A stretch of 64,000 nucleotides of DNA from Pseudomonas piscis (lineage in GTDB: Bacteria > Pseudomonadota > Gammaproteobacteria > Pseudomonadales > Pseudomonadaceae). Location of the stretch: contig NZ_WHUV01000004.1 in assembly GCF_009380155.1 (NCBI RefSeq), forward strand, positions 310,001 through 374,000, in the 5' to 3' direction. Shown here in pieces: positions 36,269 through 49,937 of the stretch; the stretch's first letter is position 1; every line of letters starts with the position of its first letter. Position numbers and translations under genes: made by a program. The notes beneath the pieces were generated by a model that was not told where the DNA came from, made no database searches, and saw only the letters and a list, made by a program, of their open reading frames with translations.

Positions 36269-36888
36269 GTCGTTGGCCATGGTGGGATCGTATGCGCTAT
36301 ACCGATCTGCGGGCGCTGGCGTCCGATAGCCCCGGCGATTGGCCGGGGGCGCTCAGGGCGTTGCTGGCGATTCTGCTTCTCTTGGCGGTGTTGCTGGCGG
36401 GCCGCGGCTTTTATCTGGCAGCAGGGTTGGAGCGGGTGGAGCAGTTGCGGCACAAGGAAGCCCGACTCAAGGAGCAGGTCGCGGGCAAAGTCCGCGAGGG
36501 GGCTGGCCTGGAGGCTTATCGCCAGCAGCTGTTGCTCATGCAGGGTGAGTTTCAGCGTTGGCTGCAACTGTTTCCCGCTAGCGCAGAGGCTCCGGGCTTG
36601 CTGGAAGACATCAGTCGAGTGGGGCTGGATGTCGGCCTGGATTTCGAGGAGATCCGGCCGCAGCCGGAGCAACCCTGGCAGTTCCTGGTGCAGTTGCCGA
36701 TCCAGCTCACGGTTACCGGTGCTTATCACGACCTGGCAATTTTCGTCGGCGGCCTTGCGGCCCTGCCACGGGTCCTCACTGTGCACGATATCCGGATCGG
36801 GCCGCTGGATGCCGCCGACCCGGTGCGCTTGAGAATGCGGCTGGAGGCGCGGGCCTACAAATATTCAGGCCCGCAGGCGAGTTCGTGA
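36265..36888 (+). CDS. pilO: Type IV pilus assembly protein PilO
   Basis: 207 aa from GTG 36265, overlapping the pilN stop as GTGA. One membrane helix (about 31-51), coiled-coil, then the periplasmic PilO domain. Forms heterodimers with PilN and contacts PilP in the alignment complex. Confidence 0.94.
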   Translation: MSRWPWWDRMRYTDLRALASDSPGDWPGALRALLAILLLLAVLLAGRGFYLAAGLERVEQLRHKEARLKEQVAGKVREGAGLEAYRQQLLLMQGEFQRWLQLFPASAEAPGLLEDISRVGLDVGLDFEEIRPQPEQPWQFLVQLPIQLTVTGAYHDLAIFVGGLAALPRVLTVHDIRIGPLDAADPVRLRMRLEARAYKYSGPQASS

Positions 36889-37406
36889 GGGGCACTCGCT
36901 GGCTGCTGCCTGGTGTGATCTGGGTGAGTCTGCCGGGATGTGGGCCCGAGGCTGGATTTCCCGACCTGGATGCCTACCTGGAAACCATGCGGGAGCAGGC
37001 AGCGATCCGGATCGAACCGGCCCCCACCATTCGCGCCTTCACGACGCTTGGCTACGGTGCCGGTGCGCTGCGCAGTCCCTTCCAGGCGCCGTTGGCCACC
37101 TCGCTTGCCAGCCGGGGTGCGGCAGGCGGTTGGTCCGATCCTGGGCGGGTTCGCGGGCCGCTCGAGGCCTTCGATCTCGAGCAACTGCAAATGGTCGGGA
37201 CCTTGTCCGGTAATGCCGGGAGCTTCGTCCTGCTGCGCGCAGGCGATGCGGTACATCGGCTGCGGATAGGTGACTACCTGGGGCGCGATCAGGGACGGAT
37301 CGTGGCCATCGACGAATCATGGGTGAAGGTGCTGGAAATCGTGCCCGACGGCTCGGGAGGCTGGTTGGACCGACCACGGACCCTGGCGCTGAAGCCCCAT
37401 TCTTGA
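36885..37406 (+). CDS. pilP: Type IV pilus lipoprotein PilP
   Basis: 173 aa from GTG 36885 (GTGA overlap with pilO). Lipoprotein signal ending LPGC (Cys19), a disordered linker, then the beta-rich PilP domain (LEQLQMVGTLSGNAGSFVLL, VHRLRIGDYLGRDQGRI) that binds the N0 domain of PilQ. Links the inner-membrane PilNO complex to the secretin. Confidence 0.94.
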   Translation: MRGTRWLLPGVIWVSLPGCGPEAGFPDLDAYLETMREQAAIRIEPAPTIRAFTTLGYGAGALRSPFQAPLATSLASRGAAGGWSDPGRVRGPLEAFDLEQLQMVGTLSGNAGSFVLLRAGDAVHRLRIGDYLGRDQGRIVAIDESWVKVLEIVPDGSGGWLDRPRTLALKPHS

Positions 37407-37420
37407 ATGGAGTCAGGATG

Positions 37421-38803
37421 ATGAACAGGGCTGTGCCTGCCTGTGGTGTAGTGCTGTGGATAACGTTGCTGGCGCCATGGGTGAGTGCAGGTGAGCCAAG
37501 GCCTGCCGATGGACGCCAGATGGTCGGTGCCAGGCCTGCGACCGGGAGTCCGACCTACGGTGGCGACAAGCTGTCGTTGAATTTCCAGGATATCGAGGTG
37601 CGATCGGTGCTGCAGTTGATCGCCGATTTCACGGGGCTCAACCTGGTGGCCAGCGATACGGTGCAGGGCAGTATCACCCTGCGCCTGAAAGGCGTGCCCT
37701 GGGATCAGGCCCTGGACCTGGTGCTCAAGACCAAGGGCCTGGATCAGCGCCGGGTCGGCAACGTGTTGCTGGTGGCTCCGGCTGAAGAGATCGCCGCCCG
37801 TGAGTTGCAGGAGCTGGAATCGCAAAAGCAGCTGGAGGACCTGGCGCCCTTGCGCCGGGAGCTGTTGCAGGTCAACTACGCCAGGGCCGCCGACATCGCC
37901 AGGCTGTTCCAGTCGGTGACCGGCAGCGAGGAGCGGATTGGCGAGCGTGGGTCCATCAGTGTCGATGAGCGCACCAACAACATCATTGCCTACCAGAACC
38001 AGGAGCGCCTCGACGAGTTGCGGCGCATCGTCACCCAACTGGACGTTCCGGTACGCCAGGTGATGATCGAGGCGCGCATCGTCGAGGCCAACGTCGACTA
38101 TGACAAGGGCCTGGGTACGCGTTGGGGCGGTTCGTTGCAGAACCGAGGGAACTGGAAGCTGTCCGGTGCCGGTGGTTCTCCGACCAGCGGTCTTGGTGGT
38201 GGCAGCGACTCGCCGTTCGTCGACCTGGGTGTCGTCGGCCGGACTTCCGGCATGGGCATCGCCTATATCTCCGACAACCTGCTGCTGGATCTGGAGCTGA
38301 CGGCCATGGAGAAGAGCGGCAACGGCGAAATCATCTCCCAGCCCAAAGTGGTCACTTCCGACAAAGAGACCGCCAGGATCCTCAAGGGCACCGAGATTCC
38401 CTACCAGGAGGCCAGTTCCAGCGGTGCGACTTCGGTTTCGTTCAAGGAGGCTTCGCTGTCTCTGGAGGTTACGCCGCAGATCACCCCGGACGACCGGGTG
38501 GTCATGGAGGTCAAGGTCACCAAGGACGAGCCGGACTACTTGAACAAGGTCCAGGACGTTCCGCCTATCCGCAAGAATGAAGTCAATGCCAAGGTTCTGG
38601 TGCGTGACGGGCAAACCATTGTCATCGGCGGCGTTTTTTCCAATACGCAGAGCAAGGTTGTAGATAAAGTGCCATTTCTGGGCGATGTGCCGTATCTTGG
38701 CCGCCTTTTCCGGCGAGACGTGGTGTCAGAGAAGAAATCCGAGCTGCTGGTGTTTCTCACTCCGCGTATCATGAACAACCAGGCGATTGCTGCGAGTCAT
38801 TGA
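37421..38803 (+). CDS. pilQ: Type IV pilus secretin PilQ, short form
   Basis: 460 aa from ATG 37421; the adjacent ATG 37418 is equally possible (GGAG lies just upstream). Signal peptide, STN/N0 domain (about 50-125: LNFQDIEVRSVLQLIADFTG), one N1 domain (about 147-212), then the secretin pore domain with the conserved EIPYQEA and VFSNTQSKVVDKVPFLGDVPYLGRLF segments. P. aeruginosa PilQ is about 714 aa with N-terminal peptidoglycan-binding AMIN domains; none is visible here. Confidence 0.92.
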   Translation: MNRAVPACGVVLWITLLAPWVSAGEPRPADGRQMVGARPATGSPTYGGDKLSLNFQDIEVRSVLQLIADFTGLNLVASDTVQGSITLRLKGVPWDQALDLVLKTKGLDQRRVGNVLLVAPAEEIAARELQELESQKQLEDLAPLRRELLQVNYARAADIARLFQSVTGSEERIGERGSISVDERTNNIIAYQNQERLDELRRIVTQLDVPVRQVMIEARIVEANVDYDKGLGTRWGGSLQNRGNWKLSGAGGSPTSGLGGGSDSPFVDLGVVGRTSGMGIAYISDNLLLDLELTAMEKSGNGEIISQPKVVTSDKETARILKGTEIPYQEASSSGATSVSFKEASLSLEVTPQITPDDRVVMEVKVTKDEPDYLNKVQDVPPIRKNEVNAKVLVRDGQTIVIGGVFSNTQSKVVDKVPFLGDVPYLGRLFRRDVVSEKKSELLVFLTPRIMNNQAIAASH

Positions 38804-38807
38804 TTCT

Positions 38808-39326
38808 GTGCGAAATTTGATTCTTGTTGGGCCAATGGGGGCTGGAAAAAGCACCATCGGCCGCTTGCTGGCCAAAGAGTTGCGCCTGCCATTCAAAGAT
38901 TCCGATAAGGAAATTGAACTGCGCACAGGCGCGAATATCCCGTGGATCTTCGACAAGGAAGGCGAGCCGGGTTTTCGCGACCGTGAGCAGGCGATGATCG
39001 CCGAGTTGTGCAGCACCGATGGCGTAGTACTGGCCACTGGTGGTGGTGCTGTGATGCGCGATGCCAATCGTCGGGCGTTGCATGCCGGCGGACGAGTGGT
39101 CTACCTGCATGCTTCGGTGGAGCAGCAGGTCGGCCGAACCGCCAGGGATCGCAATCGCCCCTTGTTGCGTACCGCCGATCCGGCCAAGACGCTGCGCGAC
39201 CTGTTGGAGATCCGCGATCCGCTTTATCGGGAAATCGCCGACCTGGTGGTGGAAACCGATGAGCGGCCACCGCGATTGGTGGTGCTGGACATCCTCGAGC
39301 GCCTGCAGCAGCTGCCTCCCCGTTAA
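38808..39326 (+). CDS. aroK: Shikimate kinase AroK
   Basis: 172 aa from GTG 38808 (MRNLILVGPMGAGKST). P-loop at residues 8-16, shikimate-binding DSDKEIE, GGGAVM and the lid Arg region RDRNRPLL. Phosphorylates shikimate at the 3-hydroxyl, step 5 of the chorismate pathway. 4 bases after pilQ with no good ribosome site, so probably co-expressed by coupling. Confidence 0.96.
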   Translation: MRNLILVGPMGAGKSTIGRLLAKELRLPFKDSDKEIELRTGANIPWIFDKEGEPGFRDREQAMIAELCSTDGVVLATGGGAVMRDANRRALHAGGRVVYLHASVEQQVGRTARDRNRPLLRTADPAKTLRDLLEIRDPLYREIADLVVETDERPPRLVVLDILERLQQLPPR

Positions 39327-39471
39327 TACGCCGGATGAAATGCGCTATTCTCGGCGTCGCGCCAGACCGCCAAGGTGTGGCGCAGAGCTATCGGGCTGCG
39401 TCAGATGACCAGGCGAGGCCCATCGTCAATGCAAGGCACAATGCCTGCTTCCATCTTCTCTGTGGGGACAC

Positions 39472-40572
39472 ATGCAGACACTTAAGGTCGATCTAGGCGA
39501 GCGCAGCTACCCGATCCACATCGGTGAAGGATTGTTGGGCCGGCCCGAGCTGCTGGTGCCGCACATCGCCGGGCGGCAAGTGGCGATCATTTCCAATGAA
39601 ACCGTCGCGCCGCTGTACCTTGAGCGTCTGACCCGTACCCTGGCGCAGTTTTCGGTGATCTCGGTGGTCTTGCCCGATGGCGAGGCCTACAAGAACTGGG
39701 AAACCCTGCAGTTGATCTTCGATGGCCTGCTGACTGCACGCCACGACCGCCTTACCACCGTCATCGCCCTCGGTGGCGGAGTGATCGGCGACATGGCCGG
39801 GTTTGCCGCAGCCTGCTACCAGCGTGGTGTCGACTTCATCCAGATCCCTACCACCTTGCTGTCCCAGGTCGACTCCTCGGTGGGTGGCAAGACTGGCATC
39901 AACCACCCGCTGGGCAAGAACATGGTCGGCGCCTTCTACCAGCCGAACGTGGTGCTGATCGATACCACCAGCCTCAAGAGCCTGCCGAGCCGCGAGCTGT
40001 CGGCGGGCCTGGCGGAGGTGATCAAGTACGGCCTGATCTGCGACGAGCCGTTCCTCACCTGGCTGGAAGAAAATGTCGATCGCCTGCGGGCCCTGGATCC
40101 GCGGGCACTGACCTACGCCATCGAGCGCTCCTGCGCGGCCAAGGCCGCAGTGGTGGGTGCCGATGAACGCGAGTCGGGGGTGCGCGCCACCCTCAATCTC
40201 GGCCATACCTTCGGCCATGCCATCGAGACCCACATGGGCTATGGCGTGTGGCTGCACGGCGAGGCTGTGGCGGCTGGCACCGTGATGGCCCTGGAGATGT
40301 CGTCGCGCCTGGGCTGGATCAGCGCGCAGGAGCGTGATCGCGGCATCGCCCTGTTCCAGCGCGCCGGCCTGCCGGTCATTCCGCCCGAGGAGATGACCGA
40401 GGCCGATTTTCTCGAACACATGGCAATAGATAAGAAAGTGATCGATGGTCGTTTGCGCCTGGTACTGCTGCGCCGCATGGGCGAAGCCGTAGTGACCGAC
40501 GACTATCCGAAAGAGGTTCTACAGGCCACGCTGGGAGCGGACTACCGCGCCCTGGCTCAGCTTAAAGGTTGA
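39472..40572 (+). CDS. aroB: 3-dehydroquinate synthase AroB
   Basis: 366 aa. Converts DAHP to 3-dehydroquinate using NAD+ and a divalent metal. NAD-binding ALGGGVIGDMAGFAAA, active-site DSSVGGKTGINHPLGKN, and metal-ligand His in LNLGHTFGHAIE. Preceded by GGGGA; 145 bases after aroK in the aroK-aroB-damX order shared with E. coli. Confidence 0.97.
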   Translation: MQTLKVDLGERSYPIHIGEGLLGRPELLVPHIAGRQVAIISNETVAPLYLERLTRTLAQFSVISVVLPDGEAYKNWETLQLIFDGLLTARHDRLTTVIALGGGVIGDMAGFAAACYQRGVDFIQIPTTLLSQVDSSVGGKTGINHPLGKNMVGAFYQPNVVLIDTTSLKSLPSRELSAGLAEVIKYGLICDEPFLTWLEENVDRLRALDPRALTYAIERSCAAKAAVVGADERESGVRATLNLGHTFGHAIETHMGYGVWLHGEAVAAGTVMALEMSSRLGWISAQERDRGIALFQRAGLPVIPPEEMTEADFLEHMAIDKKVIDGRLRLVLLRRMGEAVVTDDYPKEVLQATLGADYRALAQLKG

Positions 40573-40581
40573 TAGATTCCG

Positions 40582-42168
40582 ATGACTAGTTTGCACGCGG
40601 ACGAGGCATTCCTCGGCCATTACCAGTTGAGTCACGACCCCTTCGCTCCTCGGGTCCCCGGCTTCAAGTTCTTCCCTGCCCAGCGCAAGCCCGTGCTGGG
40701 GCAACTGCACCATCTGGCCCGCTACAGCCAGCTGCTGCTGGTGGTCACTGGCCCCCAGGGCAGCGGCAAGACCCTGTTGCGCCAGGCGCTGGTCGCCAGC
40801 ACCAACAAGCAATCGGTTCAGAGCGTGGTGGTTTCCGCCCGTGGCGCCGGCGATGCCGCCGGTGTACTGCGCCAGGTGGCCCAGGCGCTGAACGTGGCCC
40901 AGGCCGAGATCGGCGCGATCCTGGCCCAGGTGGTGCAACTGGCCCTGACCGGCCAGGAGGTCTACCTGCTGGTGGACGATGCCGAGCAGCTCGACGAGTC
41001 CGCGCTCGAGGCGCTGTTGGCGCTGGCGGCGGGCGCCCCGGAAGGTCGTCCCCATGTCTTCCTGTTCGGCGAGTCGTCGCTGATCGCGGCGCTGGACCAG
41101 TTCAGCACCGACCAGGAGCGTTTCCACGTCATCGAACTGCAGCCCTACACCGAGGAGGAAACCCGGGAATACCTGGCCCAGCGTCTCGAGGGCGCAGGAC
41201 AGGGCATCGAACTTTTCTCCGCAGATCAGATCAGTGATATTCACGAAAGCTCCGATGGCTGGCCGGGCAACATCAACCAGGTCGCCAGGGATGCGATGAT
41301 CGAAGCAATGATCGCCAGCCGCTCTGCGGTAAAGCGTCCAAGTATGGGGTTCAACATGCCTAAGAAACACGTATTGGCCATTTCCGCCGTAGTGGTCGTG
41401 GCCGTTGCCGCGGCCTGGCTGATGCCGGGTCGCGGCAAGGCGCCCGCCACCGGGACGCCGGCCAACGAACAGGCGCAGTTGCCGCTGGGCCAGGCACCGA
41501 ATGCCAATGGCAGCCCGGCGGTGGAGTTCGCCGGCTCGTCACAACCGATGCCTCTGCCGTTGGTCGGTCAGTCGCAGCCGGTGATGCGTGGTCCGCTGGC
41601 CGAGGCTGCGGGCGGAATCACCGAGGGTGACGATGGGGTGCCGGTAGCGGGCTCCAGCGCCGTTCCGCCAACCGTGACCACCATTGCGCCACCTGCTGGT
41701 GTTCCAGCTGGCCCGGCAGCGACCCCGACCCCGCGTCCGACTCCGGCCCCGACCCAGGTCGCCACAGCCAAGCCCGCTCCTGCGCCAAAGCCGGTGCCGG
41801 TGGAAAAACCAGTAGCTGCCAAGCCTGCTCCTGCCGCCAAGCCGGCCGAGAAACCGCTCACCGTGGCCAAGGCTGCGGCCGGTGGCAGCTGGTACGCCGG
41901 CCAGGCGCCTGGCAACTACGTGGTGCAGATCCTGGGTACCAGCTCGGAAGCCACCGCGCAGAACTTCGTCAAGGAGCAGGGCGGCGAGTACCGCTACTTC
42001 AAGAAAGTCCTCAACGGCAAGCCGCTGTATGTGATCACCTACGGCAACTTTGCAAGCCGCGATGCAGCGGTCAGCGCTATCAAATCCTTGCCAGCGAAGG
42101 TTCAGGCTGGTAAACCTTGGCCTCGCACTGTCGCCAGCGTTCAACAAGAACTCGCAACAGCCCGCTGA
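40582..42168 (+). CDS. DamX-like protein: AAA ATPase fused to a SPOR domain
   Basis: 528 aa. N-terminal ExeA-like AAA ATPase (Walker A GPQGSGKT, 57-64; Walker B LLVDDAEQL, about 133-141), one membrane helix (about 259-279), a long Ala/Pro/Lys-rich linker, and a C-terminal SPOR domain (about 437-515: NYVVQILGTSSEATAQNF). E. coli DamX sits in the same aroK-aroB-damX context and acts at the division septum, but it lacks the intact ATPase motif as I recall; here Walker A and B look complete. Confidence 0.88.
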   Translation: MTSLHADEAFLGHYQLSHDPFAPRVPGFKFFPAQRKPVLGQLHHLARYSQLLLVVTGPQGSGKTLLRQALVASTNKQSVQSVVVSARGAGDAAGVLRQVAQALNVAQAEIGAILAQVVQLALTGQEVYLLVDDAEQLDESALEALLALAAGAPEGRPHVFLFGESSLIAALDQFSTDQERFHVIELQPYTEEETREYLAQRLEGAGQGIELFSADQISDIHESSDGWPGNINQVARDAMIEAMIASRSAVKRPSMGFNMPKKHVLAISAVVVVAVAAAWLMPGRGKAPATGTPANEQAQLPLGQAPNANGSPAVEFAGSSQPMPLPLVGQSQPVMRGPLAEAAGGITEGDDGVPVAGSSAVPPTVTTIAPPAGVPAGPAATPTPRPTPAPTQVATAKPAPAPKPVPVEKPVAAKPAPAAKPAEKPLTVAKAAAGGSWYAGQAPGNYVVQILGTSSEATAQNFVKEQGGEYRYFKKVLNGKPLYVITYGNFASRDAAVSAIKSLPAKVQAGKPWPRTVASVQQELATAR

Positions 42169-42516
42169 AGATTCGGCGGCCTTACCCAGGCCGCCTCTCC
42201 AGGCAACCTCAAATTTCCGCATCAGCATGCTGCCCTACAGGCCGCGTGCTTTGTGGTGTCTGCGTCACAGTAGTTTTTGAGTCGCTGCAGTCAAAGACAA
42301 AACTTTTTGACTAGCACAGCGTATCGCTTTAAAACGTTCATAAATGCGACACGAATTTGCGACAGATCGTCGTTAAATTTGTGGGGTTATGTGTCGGTGT
42401 GTACAATGACCTCCCTTTTGCCCCTGCAAAGTCGGCGTACGTTCGACGTGGAAGGTAACAGGTTGAATTGAAAAGAAATTTGTCTCGAAAAGAGGCAGCC
42501 TGGTGAGAAAGTGTCT
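42169..42516. other. Intergenic leader of gltB, 348 bases
   Basis: No coding potential seen. The right half is AT-rich and contains one good sigma-70-like promoter (42379-42407); the left half holds no recognisable repeat or hairpin of note. Confidence 0.6.
42379..42407 (+). promoter_or_regulatory. Sigma-70-like promoter of gltB-gltD
   Basis: -35 TTGTGG (42379-42384), 17-base spacer, -10 TACAAT (42402-42407) in an AT-rich context. Start near 42414, leader about 100 bases. Confidence 0.6.
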
Positions 42517-46965
<4,449 letters not shown>

Positions 46966-47068
46966 AGCAGCTGCAAGTGGCGAGCCTCAAGCTGCAAGCG
47001 AAGCAGTACGAGGTTTGCCGGGCATTAGTGATCGACTTGCGGCTTGCAGCTTATAGCTTGCAGCTGCT
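46966..47068. repeat. Nested inverted repeat between gltB and gltD
   Basis: Outer arms AGCAGCTGCAAG (46966-46977) and CTTGCAGCTGCT (47057-47068) are perfect complements; inner CAAGCTGCAAGC and GCTTGCAGCTT also pair. The element starts right after the gltB stop and contains the same AGCCTCAAGCTGCAAG word as the copy next to mrcA. It may fold in the gltBD mRNA. Confidence 0.75.
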
Positions 47069-47086
47069 GTATAGAGGTTTTGAAAA

Positions 47087-48505
47087 ATGGCTGAACGTCT
47101 GAATAACGACTTCCAGTTCATCGATGTCGGGCGCAAGGATCCGAAGAAGAAACTGTTGCGTCAGCGCAAGAAAGAGTTCGTGGAAATCTACGAGCCCTTC
47201 AAACCCCAGCAATCGGTCGAACAGGCCCATCGCTGCCTGGGTTGTGGCAACCCCTACTGCGAATGGAAGTGCCCGGTGCACAACTTCATTCCCAACTGGC
47301 TCAAGCTGGTGGCCGAGGGCAACATCCTGGCCGCCGCCGAGCTGTCGCACCAGACCAACACCCTGCCGGAAGTCTGCGGCCGCGTATGCCCGCAGGACCG
47401 CCTGTGCGAGGGCGCCTGCACCCTCAACGACGGTTTCGGCGCAGTGACCATCGGCTCGGTGGAGAAGTACATCACCGACACCGCCTTCGCCATGGGCTGG
47501 CGCCCGGACATGTCCAAGGTCAAGCCCACCGGCAAGCGCGTGGCGATCATCGGTGCCGGCCCGGCGGGCCTGGGCTGTGCCGACGTGCTGGTACGTGGTG
47601 GCGTGACGCCGGTGGTATTCGACAGGAACCCGGAGATCGGTGGCCTGCTGACCTTCGGCATCCCCGAGTTCAAGCTGGAAAAGACCGTGCTGAGCAATCG
47701 CCGGGAAGTCTTCAGCGGCATGGGCATCGAGTTCCGCCTCAACACCGAGGTTGGCAAAGACGTGACCATGGAGCAACTGCTCGCCGAGTTCGATGCGGTG
47801 TTCATGGGCATGGGCACCTACACCTACATGAAGGGCGGTTTTGCCGGCGAGGACCTGCCGGGCGTGTACGACGCGCTGGACTTCCTGGTGGCCAACGTCA
47901 ACCGCAACCTGGGTTTCGAGAAGTCGCCGGAAGATTTCGTCGACATGAACGGCAAGAAGGTCGTGGTGCTCGGCGGTGGCGACACCGCGATGGACTGCAA
48001 CCGCACGTCCATCCGCCAGGGCGCCAAGTCGGTGACCTGTGCCTATCGCCGTGACGAGGCCAACATGCCCGGCTCGCGCAAAGAGGTGAAGAACGCCAAG
48101 GAAGAGGGCGTGAAGTTCCTCTACAACCGCCAGCCCATCGCCATCGTCGGTGAAGATAAGGTCGAAGGCGTGAAGGTGGTCGAGACCCGTCTCGGCGAAC
48201 CGGACGCCCGTGGCCGGCGCAGCCCCGAGCCGATCCCGGGTTCCGAGGAGATCATCCCGGCCGATGCCGTGGTCATCGCCTTCGGCTTCCGTCCGAGCCC
48301 GGCGCCTTGGTTCGAGCAGTTCCAGATCCAGACCGACAGCCAGGGCCGCGTGGTGGCGCCGGAGCAGGGCCAGTACAAGCACCAGACCAGCAACCCGAAG
48401 ATCTTCGCCGGTGGCGACATGGTGCGCGGTTCCGACCTGGTGGTGACGGCGATCTTCGAAGGGCGCAACGCCGCCGAAGGCATCCTCGACTACCTGGGCG
48501 TTTAA
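47087..48505 (+). CDS. gltD: Glutamate synthase small subunit GltD
   Basis: 472 aa. N-terminal 4Fe-4S cluster region (CLGCGNPYCEWKCP and CGRVCPQDRLCEGAC), FAD-binding IIGAGPAGLGCA and NADPH-binding VLGGGDTAMDC. Passes electrons from NADPH to GltB. Downstream of gltB across a 121-base repeat-bearing gap. Confidence 0.97.
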   Translation: MAERLNNDFQFIDVGRKDPKKKLLRQRKKEFVEIYEPFKPQQSVEQAHRCLGCGNPYCEWKCPVHNFIPNWLKLVAEGNILAAAELSHQTNTLPEVCGRVCPQDRLCEGACTLNDGFGAVTIGSVEKYITDTAFAMGWRPDMSKVKPTGKRVAIIGAGPAGLGCADVLVRGGVTPVVFDRNPEIGGLLTFGIPEFKLEKTVLSNRREVFSGMGIEFRLNTEVGKDVTMEQLLAEFDAVFMGMGTYTYMKGGFAGEDLPGVYDALDFLVANVNRNLGFEKSPEDFVDMNGKKVVVLGGGDTAMDCNRTSIRQGAKSVTCAYRRDEANMPGSRKEVKNAKEEGVKFLYNRQPIAIVGEDKVEGVKVVETRLGEPDARGRRSPEPIPGSEEIIPADAVVIAFGFRPSPAPWFEQFQIQTDSQGRVVAPEQGQYKHQTSNPKIFAGGDMVRGSDLVVTAIFEGRNAAEGILDYLGV

Positions 48506-48507
48506 GC

Positions 48508-48630
48508 TGCTGCGCTCGGCAATGCTGCGTTGAAAACAGACTCGGAATGCTCATTGACAGCAGTCAACTCCGCTTCCTCGTCTGTTTTCGCCTTGCCTTG
48601 CCTTCGCTCGCGACGCTTAAATAGCTGCTT
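48508..48630. repeat. Long imperfect palindromic intergenic element after gltD
   Basis: GAAAACAGAC (48532-48541) and GTCTGTTTTC (48580-48589) are inverted, with TTGAC-AGCA-GTCAA near the centre and GCTGCTGCGCTCGGC / GCTCGCGACGC...AGCTGC on the flanks. The same wording occurs, to my memory, after many genes in fluorescent pseudomonads. Confidence 0.6.
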
Positions 48631-48656
48631 GTAGTCCGCGACAAATTGACCCGATA

Positions 48657-48690
48657 CATAAAAGGCACGGCTCTTGCCGTGCCTTTTATG
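48657..48690 (+). terminator. Hairpin terminator upstream of hemE
   Basis: Perfect 14-bp stem CATAAAAGGCACGG-CTCTTG-CCGTGCCTTTTATG. T-run lies in the stem base; probably ends gltBD transcription. Confidence 0.7.
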
Positions 48691-48734
48691 TCGCGCTCTG
48701 AGAAAATGCCCCCACTTTTTTTCCGGATGCCGAC

Positions 48735-49802
48735 ATGACTGCCCTGAAGAACGACCGTTTCCTCCGTGCCCTGCTCAAGCAACCCGTAGACGTCACCCCG
48801 GTGTGGATGATGCGTCAGGCCGGGCGCTACCTGCCTGAATACCGCGCCAGCCGCGCCAACGCCGGTGACTTCATGAGCCTGTGCATGAATCCAGCGTTCG
48901 CCTGCGAAGTCACCCTGCAGCCCCTGGACCGTTATCCACAGCTGGATGCGGCGATCCTCTTCTCCGACATCCTGACCATCCCCGATGCCATGGGCCAAGG
49001 CCTGTACTTCGAGACCGGCGAAGGCCCGCGCTTCAAGAAAGTGGTCAGCACCCTGGCCGACATCGAGGCCTTGCCGATCCCCGATCCGCACAAGGACCTG
49101 GGCTACGTGATGGACGCGGTCAGCACCATCCGCCGCGAACTCAACGGCCGCGTGCCGCTGATCGGTTTCTCCGGCAGCCCCTGGACCCTGGCGACCTACA
49201 TGGTCGAGGGCGGTTCGTCCAAGGACTTCCGCAAGTCCAAGGCCATGCTCTACGACAACCCACAAGCCATGCACCTGCTGCTGGACAAGTTGGCGCAGTC
49301 GGTCACCGCCTACCTGAACGGGCAGATCCGTGCAGGCGCCCAGGCGGTGCAGATCTTCGACAGCTGGGGTGGCAGCCTCTCGGCGGCGGCCTACCAGGAG
49401 TTCTCCCTGGCCTACATGCGCAAGATCGTCAGCGGCCTGATCCGCGAGCATGAAGGGCGCAAGGTGCCGGTGATCCTGTTCACCAAGGGCGGCGGCCTGT
49501 GGCTGGAAAGCATTGCCGATGCCGGTGCCGACAGCCTGGGCCTGGACTGGACCTGCGATATCGGCGAAGCCCGGCGCCGGGTCGGTGCCAAGGTGTCGCT
49601 GCAAGGCAACATGGACCCCACCGTGCTCTACGCCAACCCGGAGGCGATCCGCGCTGAAGTCGCGCGCATCCTCGCCAGCTACGGCAAGGGCAGCGGCCAC
49701 GTGTTCAACCTGGGCCATGGCATCACCCCGGAAGTGAACCCGGAACACGCCGGCGCCTTCCTGCAGGCGGTGCACGAGCTGTCGGCGCAGTACCACGAGT
49801 AA
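48735..49802 (+). CDS. hemE: Uroporphyrinogen decarboxylase HemE
   Basis: 355 aa. Decarboxylates uroporphyrinogen III to coproporphyrinogen III in haem synthesis. Signature PVWMMRQAGRYLPEYR at residues 21-36 with substrate-binding Arg, and GFSGSPWTLATYMVEGG. ATG directly after a separating hairpin, and followed by its own terminator, so it is likely transcribed alone. Confidence 0.98.
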   Translation: MTALKNDRFLRALLKQPVDVTPVWMMRQAGRYLPEYRASRANAGDFMSLCMNPAFACEVTLQPLDRYPQLDAAILFSDILTIPDAMGQGLYFETGEGPRFKKVVSTLADIEALPIPDPHKDLGYVMDAVSTIRRELNGRVPLIGFSGSPWTLATYMVEGGSSKDFRKSKAMLYDNPQAMHLLLDKLAQSVTAYLNGQIRAGAQAVQIFDSWGGSLSAAAYQEFSLAYMRKIVSGLIREHEGRKVPVILFTKGGGLWLESIADAGADSLGLDWTCDIGEARRRVGAKVSLQGNMDPTVLYANPEAIRAEVARILASYGKGSGHVFNLGHGITPEVNPEHAGAFLQAVHELSAQYHE

Positions 49803-49821
49803 CCGCACCTGCTGCGATCGA

Positions 49822-49845
49822 GCCCGGCCTTGGCCGGGCTTTTTC
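49822..49845 (+). terminator. Intrinsic terminator after hemE
   Basis: AGCCCGG-CCTTGG-CCGGGCT followed by TTTT, 19 bases past the stop. Confidence 0.9.
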
Positions 49846-49937
49846 TTGCGGGTGAAAAGGCCAGGGCGCCGATTAAGTTTCAATTCAGCCTGGGTGGTTA
49901 ACCTTGCCGGCATCGAAACCCGGATTGGACCACTGCC

